Shown piece by piece: positions 23,763 through 32,822 of a stretch of DNA of 64,000 bases (positions are counted from its first letter, which is position 1; each line of letters begins with the position of its first letter). A program made the translations under genes and the position numbers. The notes under the pieces are model-generated. The model ran no database searches and was not told where the DNA came from. It saw nothing but the letters and a program-made list of their open reading frames with translations. This DNA comes from Chitinophagales bacterium (GTDB taxonomy: Bacteria > Bacteroidota > Bacteroidia > Chitinophagales > LD1), in contig JAHCHW010000002.1 of NCBI GenBank assembly GCA_026129525.1, forward strand, positions 1-64,000, given 5' to 3'.

Positions 23763-25043
23763 ATGAACAACGAAAAAAACATTAGGAGAGTGGCAGTAGT
23801 GGGATACAATAGAATTCCCTTTGTCCGCCAAAACACTGCATATACGCTTGCAAGCAACAGCGACATGCTTGTGGCTACTTTAAACGGGCTAATCAACAAA
23901 TATCAATTACAAGGCGAATTGCTTGGCGAGGTAGCCGGAGGTGCCGTGATTAAAAGCGGAACGGAAGGCAACTTGATTCGCGAAAGTGTAATGAATACTT
24001 CCCTCCATCCTGGAACACCTGCCTGTGATATTCAGCAGGCATGTGCTACAGGCGTTGAAGCAGCCGTTTACCTTGCCAATAAAATTGCATTAGGACAAAT
24101 TGATTCAGGCATTGCATGTGGTGTTGATTCTACAAGCAATGTTCCGTTGGAGCATGGAATAAAATTGAAAAACACCTTGCTTGCCGCTAAGAGAGCAAAA
24201 AGCAATATGGAGCGATTGAAATTATTCTTATCGCTTCGTCTAAAGGATTTGATTCCTGTTACCCCTGTAAATGATGAACCCAAAACCGGCTTATCCATGG
24301 GCGGACACACAGAATATTCAGCGAAGTATTACGGCATTAGCAGAGAAGAACAAGACGCATTTGCTTTGGTAAGTCATCAAAAATTAGCGGCTGCTTATGA
24401 TGAAGGGTTTTTGGCAGATATGATAACACCTTTTATGGGGCTAAGTGCCGATAACAATTTGCGCAGAGATACCAGCTTAGAGAAATTGGCAAAACTGAAA
24501 CCGGCTTTTGATAAACAAAACGGAACACTCACAGCCGGCAATTCCACACCACTTTCTGATGGTGCCTCAGCCGTGTTGCTTGCCAGTGAAGATTGGGCAG
24601 CAAAACACAATTTGCCCGTGTTGGCATACATCACCTTCGCAGAAGTAGCAGCTATTGAATATGTAAATAACAAACATAATCTGCTGATGGCTCCTGTTTT
24701 GGCTGCCGATAGAATGTTACGAAAAGCAAATTTCAAATTGCAGGACTTTGATTTTTATGAAATACATGAAGCATTTGCTGCACAAGTTTTAGCCACACTG
24801 AAAATTTATGAAAGTGAAAAACTGAGCAAAGAAATAGGGTTAGAAAAAGCACTCGGCTGTATTGACCTAAGCAAACTCAATGTTAAAGGCAGCAGTTTGG
24901 CAGCAGCACATCCATTTGCAGCCACAGGCGGCAGAATTATTGCCACCATGGCTAAACTTCTTCATCAAAAAGGTTCGGGCAGAGGTTTCATTTCTGTTTG
25001 TGCGGCTCGTGGACAAGGCGTAACAATGATTTTAGAAAAATAA
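23763..25043 (+). CDS. Thiolase (acetyl-CoA C-acyltransferase)
   Basis: 426 residues. The nucleophile region is CDIQQACATGVEAAVYLA, with the acyl-accepting Cys at about residue 94. The C-terminal catalytic motifs are AAAHPFAATGGR (His) and SVCAARGQG (second Cys). EIHEAFAAQVLA is also a thiolase signature. The length and the FadI-like N-terminus suggest a degradative thiolase cleaving 3-ketoacyl-CoA in beta-oxidation, although the biosynthetic direction is possible. It is cytoplasmic and the first gene of the TetR-controlled run, followed at 13 bases by a thioesterase gene. Confidence 0.92.
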   Translation: MNNEKNIRRVAVVGYNRIPFVRQNTAYTLASNSDMLVATLNGLINKYQLQGELLGEVAGGAVIKSGTEGNLIRESVMNTSLHPGTPACDIQQACATGVEAAVYLANKIALGQIDSGIACGVDSTSNVPLEHGIKLKNTLLAAKRAKSNMERLKLFLSLRLKDLIPVTPVNDEPKTGLSMGGHTEYSAKYYGISREEQDAFALVSHQKLAAAYDEGFLADMITPFMGLSADNNLRRDTSLEKLAKLKPAFDKQNGTLTAGNSTPLSDGASAVLLASEDWAAKHNLPVLAYITFAEVAAIEYVNNKHNLLMAPVLAADRMLRKANFKLQDFDFYEIHEAFAAQVLATLKIYESEKLSKEIGLEKALGCIDLSKLNVKGSSLAAAHPFAATGGRIIATMAKLLHQKGSGRGFISVCAARGQGVTMILEK

Positions 25044-25056
25044 TAAAACAACAAGC

Positions 25057-25542
25057 ATGAGAAACTTACCAAAAACATTAGAAAGTAAAACACGGATTCA
25101 ATACCAAGATTGTGACCCGTTCAATCATTTGAATAACTCCAAGTATATTGACTACATCGTAGTTGCAAGAACTGAGCAATTGCTTGAAAAGTATGGATTT
25201 AATACGGCTGAATTGGCTTTTAAAGAAGGTTTAGGTTGGGTAACTGCATTAAACCATGTTTCATACTTCCATCCTGCGACATGGATGGAGATAGTAACCA
25301 TTCAATCAAGGTTGATTCAGTTTTCTGAATACAGTTTGTTGGTGGAAGCATTTATGTGGGACGAATACAAAACAAAACTCAAATGTGTGATGTGGGCGAA
25401 ATTGGTTCATTTTAATATGAAGATTCAAAAGAGCTTCAAGCATTCTGACGAACTGTTGAAACTGTTCTCTGAGATACATTTTCCGATTGAAAACGTTTCA
25501 ACTTTTGAAGAAAGAGTTAAGTCGCTGAAACAATTAAACTAA
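25057..25542 (+). CDS. Hotdog-fold acyl-CoA thioesterase
   Basis: 161 residues. RIQYQDCDPFNHLNNSKYIDY matches the 4HBT/YbgC-type active site, with the Asp (DCDPFNHLNN) before the long helix. VSYFHPATWMEIVTIQSRL is the second strand pair. It would hydrolyse acyl-CoA to the free acid and CoA. It lies between the thiolase and DinB genes with gaps of 13 and 5 bases, so it is almost certainly in the TetR-controlled operon. Confidence 0.88.
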   Translation: MRNLPKTLESKTRIQYQDCDPFNHLNNSKYIDYIVVARTEQLLEKYGFNTAELAFKEGLGWVTALNHVSYFHPATWMEIVTIQSRLIQFSEYSLLVEAFMWDEYKTKLKCVMWAKLVHFNMKIQKSFKHSDELLKLFSEIHFPIENVSTFEERVKSLKQLN

Positions 25543-25547
25543 CCAAT

Positions 25548-26132
25548 ATGAAAACTGAAAGCACCAACTATTTAGAAAGCGTAATCAAGCAATTTGAGTA
25601 TTACAAAATGTTGGGCGAAAAAACTTTTGCTCAAATACCGGAAGAAAAACTGTTTTGGCAATACAATGAAAACAGTAACAGCATTGTCACCATTGTAAAG
25701 CACCTGTGGGGAAATATGCTGAGTAGATGGACAGATTTCTTAACCACTGATGGCGAAAAGGAATGGCGAAATCGCGATGCGGAATTTGAAAACGACATCA
25801 CTTCAAAACAAGAAATGATAGACAAGTGGAATGAAGGATGGAAAGTGTTTTTAGAAACACTGAAATCTTTAAAAGGTGAAGACCTTGAAAAAATTATTTT
25901 CATCCGTAATCAGGGACACACTGTTTTAGAAGCCATCAACCGACAGTTGGCACATTATCCCTACCATGTTGGGCAAATCGTTTTAATCGGGAAAATGTGT
26001 GCTGAGCAGTGGGATTCACTCTCTATTCCGAAAGGGAAATCAAACAACTACAATGCTGAAAAATTTTCAAAACCCAAAGAACGCGGGCATTTCACCGATG
26101 AATTTCTAAACAACCAAAACGACACAAAATGA
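25548..26132 (+). CDS. DinB-like protein (DUF1572)
   Basis: 194 residues. It is a four-helix bundle in appearance, with the metal-binding histidines in place: IVKHLWGNMLSRW, and the later QLAHYPYHVGQIV. Members may use thiol cofactors such as bacillithiol; some are thiol transferases. The C-terminus carries a short polar extension. It overlaps the next gene by four bases (ATGA). Confidence 0.85.
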   Translation: MKTESTNYLESVIKQFEYYKMLGEKTFAQIPEEKLFWQYNENSNSIVTIVKHLWGNMLSRWTDFLTTDGEKEWRNRDAEFENDITSKQEMIDKWNEGWKVFLETLKSLKGEDLEKIIFIRNQGHTVLEAINRQLAHYPYHVGQIVLIGKMCAEQWDSLSIPKGKSNNYNAEKFSKPKERGHFTDEFLNNQNDTK

Positions 26133-26875
26133 AAATTCAAAAATTGAATTGGGCAGGCATAAAATTGGAATGTGGCTGTAGAACCGTTTTGATTGATGCT
26201 GTTGAAAATTTCAAACCATATTTTCCGGTGTTAGGAAATCCACTTACGCCACTCTATCATTTTACTGACACTGTAAAGGCAGACTACATCCTTTTCACCC
26301 ATTTGCATCTTGACCATTTTGATGTTAGCGTTATTGAAAAATGCCTGACTAAAAATGGCAAAATCATTGGTTACAAAAAGCACGAAAAGGAAATTGCAAA
26401 ACTTAATCGTGAATATGTTTTGCTTGATAACGATGAAACATTTATTGAAAATGGAATCACCTTCAAATCTGTCTATTCATTAGATGGTATTGGTGAAGAG
26501 CAAACTGCTTGGATGGTTGAGCACGATTCAACAAAAATTTTTCACGGTGGCGACACAATTTGGCACAATCAATTTTGGAAGTTAGGGAAAGAAAATACAG
26601 GTATAACGTATGCATTTCTCCCAATCAACGGAGCAGTAGTAAATTTTCAAATTGTTGGTTTAGAATACAGCACGGTTCCCGCGTCACTTACACCTGAACA
26701 AGCATTTAATGCTGCAAAACTACTTCATGCGGAAAAACTAATTCCCATTCATTACGGAATGTTTGCGACACCATTCTACCAACCAACCGATACCAACGAT
26801 ACTGTTTTAAGGCATTTTTCAGCAACTATTAAGCAACCTTATCAAATTGTAAATGACGGTGACAATTTAAATTGA
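26129..26875 (+). CDS. Metallo-beta-lactamase-fold hydrolase (UlaG-like)
   Basis: 248 residues. Metal-binding motifs in order are FTHLHLDHFD (HxHxDH), HGGDTIWHN and IPIHYGMF. The compact form without a large insertion fits the UlaG/L-ascorbate-lactonase-like branch, whose substrates vary and cannot be read from sequence. It is cytoplasmic. Its start overlaps the DinB stop, and it is followed after 6 bases by the DinB stump, so the operon continues to the edge of the block. Confidence 0.88.
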   Translation: MKIQKLNWAGIKLECGCRTVLIDAVENFKPYFPVLGNPLTPLYHFTDTVKADYILFTHLHLDHFDVSVIEKCLTKNGKIIGYKKHEKEIAKLNREYVLLDNDETFIENGITFKSVYSLDGIGEEQTAWMVEHDSTKIFHGGDTIWHNQFWKLGKENTGITYAFLPINGAVVNFQIVGLEYSTVPASLTPEQAFNAAKLLHAEKLIPIHYGMFATPFYQPTDTNDTVLRHFSATIKQPYQIVNDGDNLN

Positions 26876-26881
26876 AATGAG

Positions 26882-26947
26882 ATGAAATTTTCACTTGATA
26901 AATCCTTAGAAATACTGGAAAACACGCCAAATGTAGTGAGGCGGTAA
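26882..26947 (+). pseudogene. 5' stump of a second DinB-family gene
   Basis: Twenty-one codons, MKFSLDKSLEILENTPNVVR plus one Arg, then a stop at 26945-26947. The opening matches the standard start of DinB proteins, in which an ILxxTPxVLR motif begins helix 1. The reading frame is cut right after it. What follows (about 26940 onward) is unrelated sequence of different composition. This marks the right edge of the accessory block. Confidence 0.75.
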
Positions 26948-26962
26948 AACAAAAAACGCCCG

Positions 26963-27117
26963 TGCTCACACCGGCTGTTTATCCCCCGGCTGGCGGATGT
27001 GCTTACACAACAAACTGTCATTGCGCGGTTTTTACCGCTGCTGTCAATTAGCATAAAAGCCAAAGCAACCTTCCGCCTTGTATTTCCTAAGTCCCATGCT
27101 CACACACCGGCTGTTTC
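26963..27117 (+). repeat. Near-identical short direct repeats by the block edge
   Basis: TGCTCACACCGGCTGTTT at 26963-26980 recurs as TGCTCACACACCGGCTGTTT at 27098-27117, differing by one AC insertion. The 117 bases between hold a small hairpin (27025-27038). No gene is seen from 26948 to 27205. Confidence 0.75.
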
Positions 27118-27205
27118 AAACTCATTACTCATTACTCATTTTCATTTGCCTACTGCTGCTGCATCCTTCCTACAGACCATCTCAACTAATTCCTCCACTG
27201 TATTG

Positions 27206-27233
27206 TCAAATTATTACCTTAGGCAGCCAAAAC
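27206..27233 (+). promoter_or_regulatory. 28-base element shared by the two paralogous genes, copy 1
   Basis: Identical over 28 bases to 28967-28994. It contains TACCTTAG (27215-27222), a variant of the -7 box TAnnTTTG. It ends 12 bases before the ATG at 27246. The conservation exceeds what a promoter alone needs, so it may be a shared promoter plus leader, or a recent duplication. Confidence 0.75.
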
Positions 27234-27245
27234 CCAACACACACT

Positions 27246-28919
27246 ATGTTCAAAATCTACTCCTTAACCATTGCATTGTTTGCTTTTAATTGCTACATTT
27301 TGCAAACTTCGGCACAAGGCACGTTTACGCAGGTACACCAAATTCTGCAAACAAATTGCGCAGGTGCTAGTTGCCATCAATACGGAGGAAATCCATCGTT
27401 TGATGTAACAGGATCGGAATCCACTGTTTACAATCAATTAGTGAATATTAATCCTGTAAATCCGTATGCAAAAGATTCAGCACGTAATAAATTGATAGCC
27501 CCCGGCTACCCCGACAGAAGTTACCTGTTCCGCAAAATTGCTCACGGGTTAAACGAAAACAATTCCTACTTAGCATTAAAACAACCGCACGAAGGCATGA
27601 ACATGCCCGATGGTGGCGGAGCATTATCGAAAACCGATATTGAACTGATACGGCAATGGATATTGTTTGGAGCACCGTTAAACGGAACAGTGGTTGACAC
27701 CGCTTTAATCAATAAATATTACAGTGGTAAAGGAATTGACGGCACCTATCCCAGCCATAACCCTCCCGCTCCGGGAACCGGCTATCAGTTTTATGTAGGC
27801 AAAATTTTTATTCCGCCAGCCACCGAAACCGAATACTACATTAAACACGACCCGCGTATTACCGAAAACCTGGAAGTGGACAACATTGTAACCATGATGC
27901 CCGCAGCCACGCATCATTTTGTGTTGTTTACATTTTTACCCGGTCAATCAGGTTCACATCCCGAAGGGCTTCGCCCGCTTTCGGCAGGCAGCCATGGCGA
28001 AACAGGCGATGGCATTGGCTCCGGACCTAACTACCGCGAGTTTCAACTGCCCGCAGGCACTGCCTACTTTTGGCCGGCCAACAGCGTGTTTGATTTTAAT
28101 CTGCACATACGCAACAACAATCCCGATTCTGTATTGGCAGCCGACTTGTATGTAAATGTTCTTACACAACCGCTTGGCACAGCCACCGATTATATGCGGG
28201 TTCGCAATTTTCCGGTGTTTACCATTTCTATACCGCAAGACGGGCAGGAGCATGAATTTGAAGAAGCAGCCATTGATACCAACGAAACAAAAATTTGGAA
28301 GATATGGATGCTATATTCGCACACACACCGCTACGGAACCGACTATGATATTTGGCTGCGAAATTTGAACGGAACAAAGGGCGCCCAAATTTACGAGGGT
28401 TTCTATAATCAGGACTACACCTTTAATCAGGGATTTTACGCTTGGGGAGTGGATGTAGCCATACGCTATTTTACCCCCTTTTTGGAAGTTGACCCTCGTT
28501 TAGGTTTTGTGCATAGAGCAAGATACAAAAACACCAGCGGACCTGACCCTGTTACCTTTGGCGATACTTCGTTAGATGAAATGATGGTAATGGGTTTCCA
28601 GTATGTGTATGGCGATGATTTAGGTGCATTGCCTTCGGCTGTTGATAATACTTCAACAGCAGCTATTCGTTTTAATGTGTTTCCAAATCCCGCCTCACGT
28701 GTACTGCATTTGAACTACATCCTTCCGGAAAATTCGGATGTATCAGTAGAGATGACAAACATTTTGGGGGAACACATAGTACTGTTGGAAAAACATTCAA
28801 AAGCCGCAGGAAACTATTTGGAGGATGTTTATTTAGATAGCCAACTTTCTACGGGAGTTTACCAAATTACACTGAATGTTAACGGCAGCATTGCCACAAA
28901 ACGTATTGTAATTGAATAG
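27246..28919 (+). CDS. T9SS cargo: cytochrome-like plus copper-monooxygenase-like protein, paralogue 1
   Basis: 557 residues from the ATG at 27246. The longer open frame from 27078 puts 56 residues before a perfect signal peptide, and the paralogue begins at the equivalent Met. After the signal peptide (about 1-24) comes a cytochrome-like segment with C38, C43 and H44, a CX4CH spacing rather than CX2CH, and IRQWILFGAP, as in planctomycete-type cytochrome domains. Residues about 175-460 show the full copper-ligand set of the PHM/DBH monooxygenases in order: H223-H224, H287, H359-T-H361 and M446 (DEMM). Such enzymes hydroxylate peptides or amines using O2 and a reductant. The end is a T9SS domain (VFPNPA). 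Binding of heme and copper is inferred. Confidence 0.8.
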   Translation: MFKIYSLTIALFAFNCYILQTSAQGTFTQVHQILQTNCAGASCHQYGGNPSFDVTGSESTVYNQLVNINPVNPYAKDSARNKLIAPGYPDRSYLFRKIAHGLNENNSYLALKQPHEGMNMPDGGGALSKTDIELIRQWILFGAPLNGTVVDTALINKYYSGKGIDGTYPSHNPPAPGTGYQFYVGKIFIPPATETEYYIKHDPRITENLEVDNIVTMMPAATHHFVLFTFLPGQSGSHPEGLRPLSAGSHGETGDGIGSGPNYREFQLPAGTAYFWPANSVFDFNLHIRNNNPDSVLAADLYVNVLTQPLGTATDYMRVRNFPVFTISIPQDGQEHEFEEAAIDTNETKIWKIWMLYSHTHRYGTDYDIWLRNLNGTKGAQIYEGFYNQDYTFNQGFYAWGVDVAIRYFTPFLEVDPRLGFVHRARYKNTSGPDPVTFGDTSLDEMMVMGFQYVYGDDLGALPSAVDNTSTAAIRFNVFPNPASRVLHLNYILPENSDVSVEMTNILGEHIVLLEKHSKAAGNYLEDVYLDSQLSTGVYQITLNVNGSIATKRIVIE

Positions 28920-28966
28920 GGCATTCTGTTTTCTATAGCATTGTTCTATTTCACCGCTTGTTTTAC

Positions 28967-28994
28967 TCAAATTATTACCTTAGGCAGCCAAAAC
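28967..28994 (+). promoter_or_regulatory. 28-base element shared by the two paralogous genes, copy 2
   Basis: Exact copy of 27206-27233. TACCTTAG lies at 28976-28983, with a TTG at 28958-28960 as a possible -33 box. The copy ends 10 bases before the ATG at 29005, so each paralogue seems to have its own promoter. Confidence 0.75.
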
Positions 28995-29004
28995 AATTTA
29001 TCCC

Positions 29005-30681
29005 ATGTCAAAAATCTATTCTTTAACTGTTGCATTGTTTATTTTCAGTTGTAGCTTTTTGCAAATTTCAGCACAAGGCACCTTCACGCAAATTCATCAA
29101 ATACTGCAAACCAATTGTGCAGGGTCCAGTTGCCATCAATCGGGCGGAAATCCATCGTTTGATGTAAATGCATCGGAGTCGGCTCTTTATAGCCAGTTGG
29201 TGAATGCCAATCCTATTAACCCTTACGCTAAAGATTCGGCAAAAAACAAATTGATTACGCCCGGTTATCCCGACCGCAGTTTTTTGTTAAGAAAAATTGC
29301 ACACGGGCTAAATGAAAACAACCCGCACTTAACAATAAAGCAACCGCACGAAGGCGCTACCATGCCCGATGGCGGAGGAGCATTATCGAAACCGGAAATC
29401 GAACTCATACGCCAATGGATTTTGTTTGGTGCCCCGCAAACCGGCAATGTGGTTGATACGTCCGTAATCAACAAATATTACAGCGGGAAAGGCAAGGACG
29501 ACACATATTCCAATCACACACCACCTGCTCCCGGTCAAGGTTTTCAGATTTATGTAGGCAAGTTGCTTATACCCGCCAGCACCGAGTTGTATTATTACAT
29601 TAAGCACAACCCTCGTTTAAGCTCGGCAATCGAAATTCCGCGTGTAGTTACTATGTTACCGGCTTCTACGCACCACTTTGTAATATTTAAGTTTCAGCCC
29701 GGGCAAAGCGGTATTTACAATGAGGGCTTGCGCCCCGAAAATGAAAGTTCACATGCAAGCGTGTTGGATGGAATAGGAACCGGACCTAACCTTTGGGATT
29801 ACGACCTGCCCGGCAACTCAGCTTATTTTTGGGAACAAAGCACCATACTCGATTTGAATTTGCACATCCGTAACTCTCTTATTGATACCGTACTCGGCTG
29901 CGATTTATACATCAATGTGTACACACAACCGCTTGGCACTACCGATAAATACATGCTTATCAGAAACTTTCCGGTTTTCACCATTGCCATTCCTCCCGAT
30001 GGCTTGGAACATGAATTTGTTGAAGTGGCTAACGATACTAACGAAACACATTATTGGAACGTGTGGCAATTGTATGGACACACACATCAATGGGGAACCG
30101 ACTACGATATTTTTCTCCGCAACCCGGATGGCTCTATGGGCGCACAGCAGTACGAAAGTTGGTACAGTTACGAGCAGGGCTTTAACGTAGGCTATCATCG
30201 CTATGGAGTTGATGCTACGTTCCGCTACTACCCCGATAATGCTTTGCTGCAAGTTGACCCGCGCTTAGGCTGGATACACCGCGCACGATACAAAAACAAT
30301 ACGCAGGATACCATCTTTTGGGGCTTAACCTCCAATGAAGAAATGATGGTTATGGGATTTCAGTATTTGCCTGGTGATACCCTAGGTGCTTTGCCCAGCA
30401 ACATACTCAGTTCGCAGAGCAGTAATTTGCGGGTGAATGTATTTCCGAATCCGGCATCGGATGTTGTAATGCTTAATTACGCATTGGAAAAACCTGCCGA
30501 TGTTACCGTTCAACTAAGTAATGTGTTGGGAGAAGTAATTCCGCTTTATACGGCAAACAACAAATCAGCGGGTAACTATTTAGATGAAGTGAATATTCCG
30601 GCAGGCATTTCGCGGGGCATTTACTTTATCACCATACGGGCAGGCACACAAGTCAATACCCAACGGATAATTATAGAATAG
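29005..30681 (+). CDS. T9SS cargo: cytochrome-like plus copper-monooxygenase-like protein, paralogue 2
   Basis: 558 residues, collinear with the previous gene over its whole length. The same landmarks recur: C38-X4-C43-H44, H223-H224, H287, H359-T-H361, and NEEMM with Met at about 447. The signal peptide and the C-terminal domain (VFPNPA...QRIIIE) also match. Divergence is greatest in the loop after LRP (about 245-275) and near H361 (HQWGTDY here against HRYGTDY there), so the two may differ in substrate. A role in oxidising an extracellular substrate, with electrons passed through the N-terminal heme-like domain, is inference. Confidence 0.8.
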   Translation: MSKIYSLTVALFIFSCSFLQISAQGTFTQIHQILQTNCAGSSCHQSGGNPSFDVNASESALYSQLVNANPINPYAKDSAKNKLITPGYPDRSFLLRKIAHGLNENNPHLTIKQPHEGATMPDGGGALSKPEIELIRQWILFGAPQTGNVVDTSVINKYYSGKGKDDTYSNHTPPAPGQGFQIYVGKLLIPASTELYYYIKHNPRLSSAIEIPRVVTMLPASTHHFVIFKFQPGQSGIYNEGLRPENESSHASVLDGIGTGPNLWDYDLPGNSAYFWEQSTILDLNLHIRNSLIDTVLGCDLYINVYTQPLGTTDKYMLIRNFPVFTIAIPPDGLEHEFVEVANDTNETHYWNVWQLYGHTHQWGTDYDIFLRNPDGSMGAQQYESWYSYEQGFNVGYHRYGVDATFRYYPDNALLQVDPRLGWIHRARYKNNTQDTIFWGLTSNEEMMVMGFQYLPGDTLGALPSNILSSQSSNLRVNVFPNPASDVVMLNYALEKPADVTVQLSNVLGEVIPLYTANNKSAGNYLDEVNIPAGISRGIYFITIRAGTQVNTQRIIIE

Positions 30682-30712
30682 CATTTTTAAACCCTACATA
30701 AACCCAAACACC

Positions 30713-32713
30713 ATGAAAAAATTTCTAATCACGCTTTTAGCCTTCGCAACACTTGGCTTTGCTACGGCACAAAATGCCATTCCGAATGCCGGTTTTGAGC
30801 AGTGGAATGTAAACCCCAACTACGATGATCCTGTAGGCTGGGGAACTATTAACGGTTTAACGTACCTGATAGGTGTAAAAACCGTAACCAAGGCAACCGC
30901 AGCAGCCGATATTCACAGCGGCAGTTTTGCCATTAAATTGGAATCGAAAACTGTTCCACTGCAAGGTGTGGCACCCGGTATTGCAGCTACCGGAACTATC
31001 AATGCACAAACACAAGGTGTTGATGGTGGGGTTGTGTTTACTAAACGCCCTATCGCGCTAAAAGGATGGTATAAGTATCAACCGAGTGGAGTGGACACAG
31101 GTACGATTGAAGCTAATCTTTTCCGTTGGAATACAAGCACTAACCAACGCGAAGATGTAGGCAGGGCAGAATTTGTAATGACTACCACCGTAAACAGCTA
31201 CACGCAGTTTACCGCTAATTTCACTTACACCTCTGCCAACGCACCTGATTCGATGGTGATGATTCTGCTTACCAGTTCAAAGGCAAATGCTTCGCCTAAC
31301 GGAACCAAATTATTTGTAGATGATTTAGAAATGGACTACTGTAGTAATTTCTCCATCAGCACATCTACATCCAACGCAACCTGCACAGCTGCCGATGGAA
31401 CAGTTAACGTAACTACTACCAACGGTGTAAACCCCATCAACTACGCATGGTCGGGGGGCGGTTCAACAGCCACTGTAGCCAAAGCAGCAGGTACTTACAC
31501 AGTTACTGTTACCGATGGAAACGCTTGTACAGTTACCGCATCAGCAACCGTTGCATCTACTCCTGTTGCAATTAACGTTACTGCAAGCGCTACATCTTCA
31601 ACTTGTGGAGCAAATACCGGAACCACCACTTCTTCTACCAACGATGGCTTTGGTCCGTACACCTACGCATGGTCGAACGGAGGCAGCACACAAAACCTTT
31701 CTAACTTAGGTGCCGGTAATTACACAGTTACTGTCACCGATTCGAAAGGCTGCACCGGAACTGCATCAGCCAGCGTAACTACACCCAACGGCCCTTCAGC
31801 CACAAGTGCTGTTACCGATGTACTTTGCAACGGAGGTTCAACGGGACACGTAGATGTAGCAACTACCGGAGGCACTGCTCCTCTTGACTTTCTTTGGAGT
31901 TCGGGCGAAACCACTGAAGATTTGACAAACGTTGCTGCCGGTACCTATACGCTTACCATTACCGATGCCAACAATTGCGAGTATGTTGTATCAGCCGATG
32001 TAACTGAACCTGCCGCTTTATCGGCTACGCCAACAGCAACCGATGTTGCCTGCTACGGGCAGAGCACCGGCACTTATAATTTTAACGTTACCGGAGGCAC
32101 ACCTGCCTACATGTTCAATCCTTCAGTACCTACTACACCGGTTGCAGCCGGTAGTTATACGCATACAATTACCGATGGTAACGGATGTGCAACTACTTCA
32201 ACTGCGGTGGTTAATCAACCTGCCGCAGCTTTAGCGGTAACGTTAACGGCTACCGATGCTTCGGCTTCTACAGCGAGCGATGGTGCGGTGAACTCAACTG
32301 TTACAGGTGGAACATCATCCTATTCCTATTTATGGAGCAACAGCTCAAGTGCTGATGACCTCACAAATTTGCCAACGGGTAATTACTGCGTAACTGTTAC
32401 GGACAACAACAGTTGCACCGTTAGCGCCTGTGCCAGCGTTTCGGCACCAAGCAGCATCAGTACGGTTTCCGAAAATGATTTCCGTATTTATCCTAATCCT
32501 GCTTCGGGATTCTTTACCGTCCAATCGGAAAACCTAAAGAACGCAACAATAAAAGTGTATGCCGTAAACGGTGCTTTAATGATTGAAAAGCAAACTACAA
32601 GTGAATCAGAAACTATTGCCGTTGCTGATTTACCACAGGGCGTTTACACATGCAAAATTTTCAACACCGAAGGAGTTGAATTATTTATAGGAAGAATTTT
32701 AATTTCGAGGTAA
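30713..32713 (+). CDS. SprB-repeat T9SS surface protein
   Basis: 666 residues. After a signal peptide (MKKFLITLLAFATLGFATAQ) comes an N-terminal beta-sandwich (about 20-210) beginning NAIPNAGFEQWNV, of the kind that binds carbohydrate in other Bacteroidota proteins. It is followed by five repeats of about 70 residues (214-570). Each has a C-x-G or C-T-A start, a WSxGG turn and an AGTYTVTVTDxxxC ending, which is the SprB repeat of gliding adhesins and large surface proteins. Residues about 585-666 are a T9SS C-terminal domain (YPNPASGFF). It is 31 bases after paralogue 2 and might be co-transcribed. Probably adhesion or matrix. Confidence 0.85.
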   Translation: MKKFLITLLAFATLGFATAQNAIPNAGFEQWNVNPNYDDPVGWGTINGLTYLIGVKTVTKATAAADIHSGSFAIKLESKTVPLQGVAPGIAATGTINAQTQGVDGGVVFTKRPIALKGWYKYQPSGVDTGTIEANLFRWNTSTNQREDVGRAEFVMTTTVNSYTQFTANFTYTSANAPDSMVMILLTSSKANASPNGTKLFVDDLEMDYCSNFSISTSTSNATCTAADGTVNVTTTNGVNPINYAWSGGGSTATVAKAAGTYTVTVTDGNACTVTASATVASTPVAINVTASATSSTCGANTGTTTSSTNDGFGPYTYAWSNGGSTQNLSNLGAGNYTVTVTDSKGCTGTASASVTTPNGPSATSAVTDVLCNGGSTGHVDVATTGGTAPLDFLWSSGETTEDLTNVAAGTYTLTITDANNCEYVVSADVTEPAALSATPTATDVACYGQSTGTYNFNVTGGTPAYMFNPSVPTTPVAAGSYTHTITDGNGCATTSTAVVNQPAAALAVTLTATDASASTASDGAVNSTVTGGTSSYSYLWSNSSSADDLTNLPTGNYCVTVTDNNSCTVSACASVSAPSSISTVSENDFRIYPNPASGFFTVQSENLKNATIKVYAVNGALMIEKQTTSESETIAVADLPQGVYTCKIFNTEGVELFIGRILISR

Positions 32714-32738
32714 CTACCAAGTAGTATAAAGTTCTTTG

Positions 32739-32770
32739 AAAGGCGTGCTCCCCACAGAGCGCGCCTTTTT
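32739..32770 (+). terminator. Intrinsic terminator after the SprB-repeat gene
   Basis: A 12-base stem (AAAGGCGTGCTC against GAGCGCGCCTTT, one T-G wobble) with a CCCACA loop, running into TTTT. It lies 26 bases after the stop and points along the plus strand. Confidence 0.9.
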
Positions 32771-32822
32771 GTTTCACTAATACCTCCCCTGTTTGGGAAT
32801 AAGCACAACACAAAGCACTAAT

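Noticed and set aside
27078..27245. Longer start for paralogue 1
   Set aside because: The 56 added residues precede a complete signal peptide, and the paralogue begins at the equivalent methionine. The 28-base shared element would lie inside the gene.
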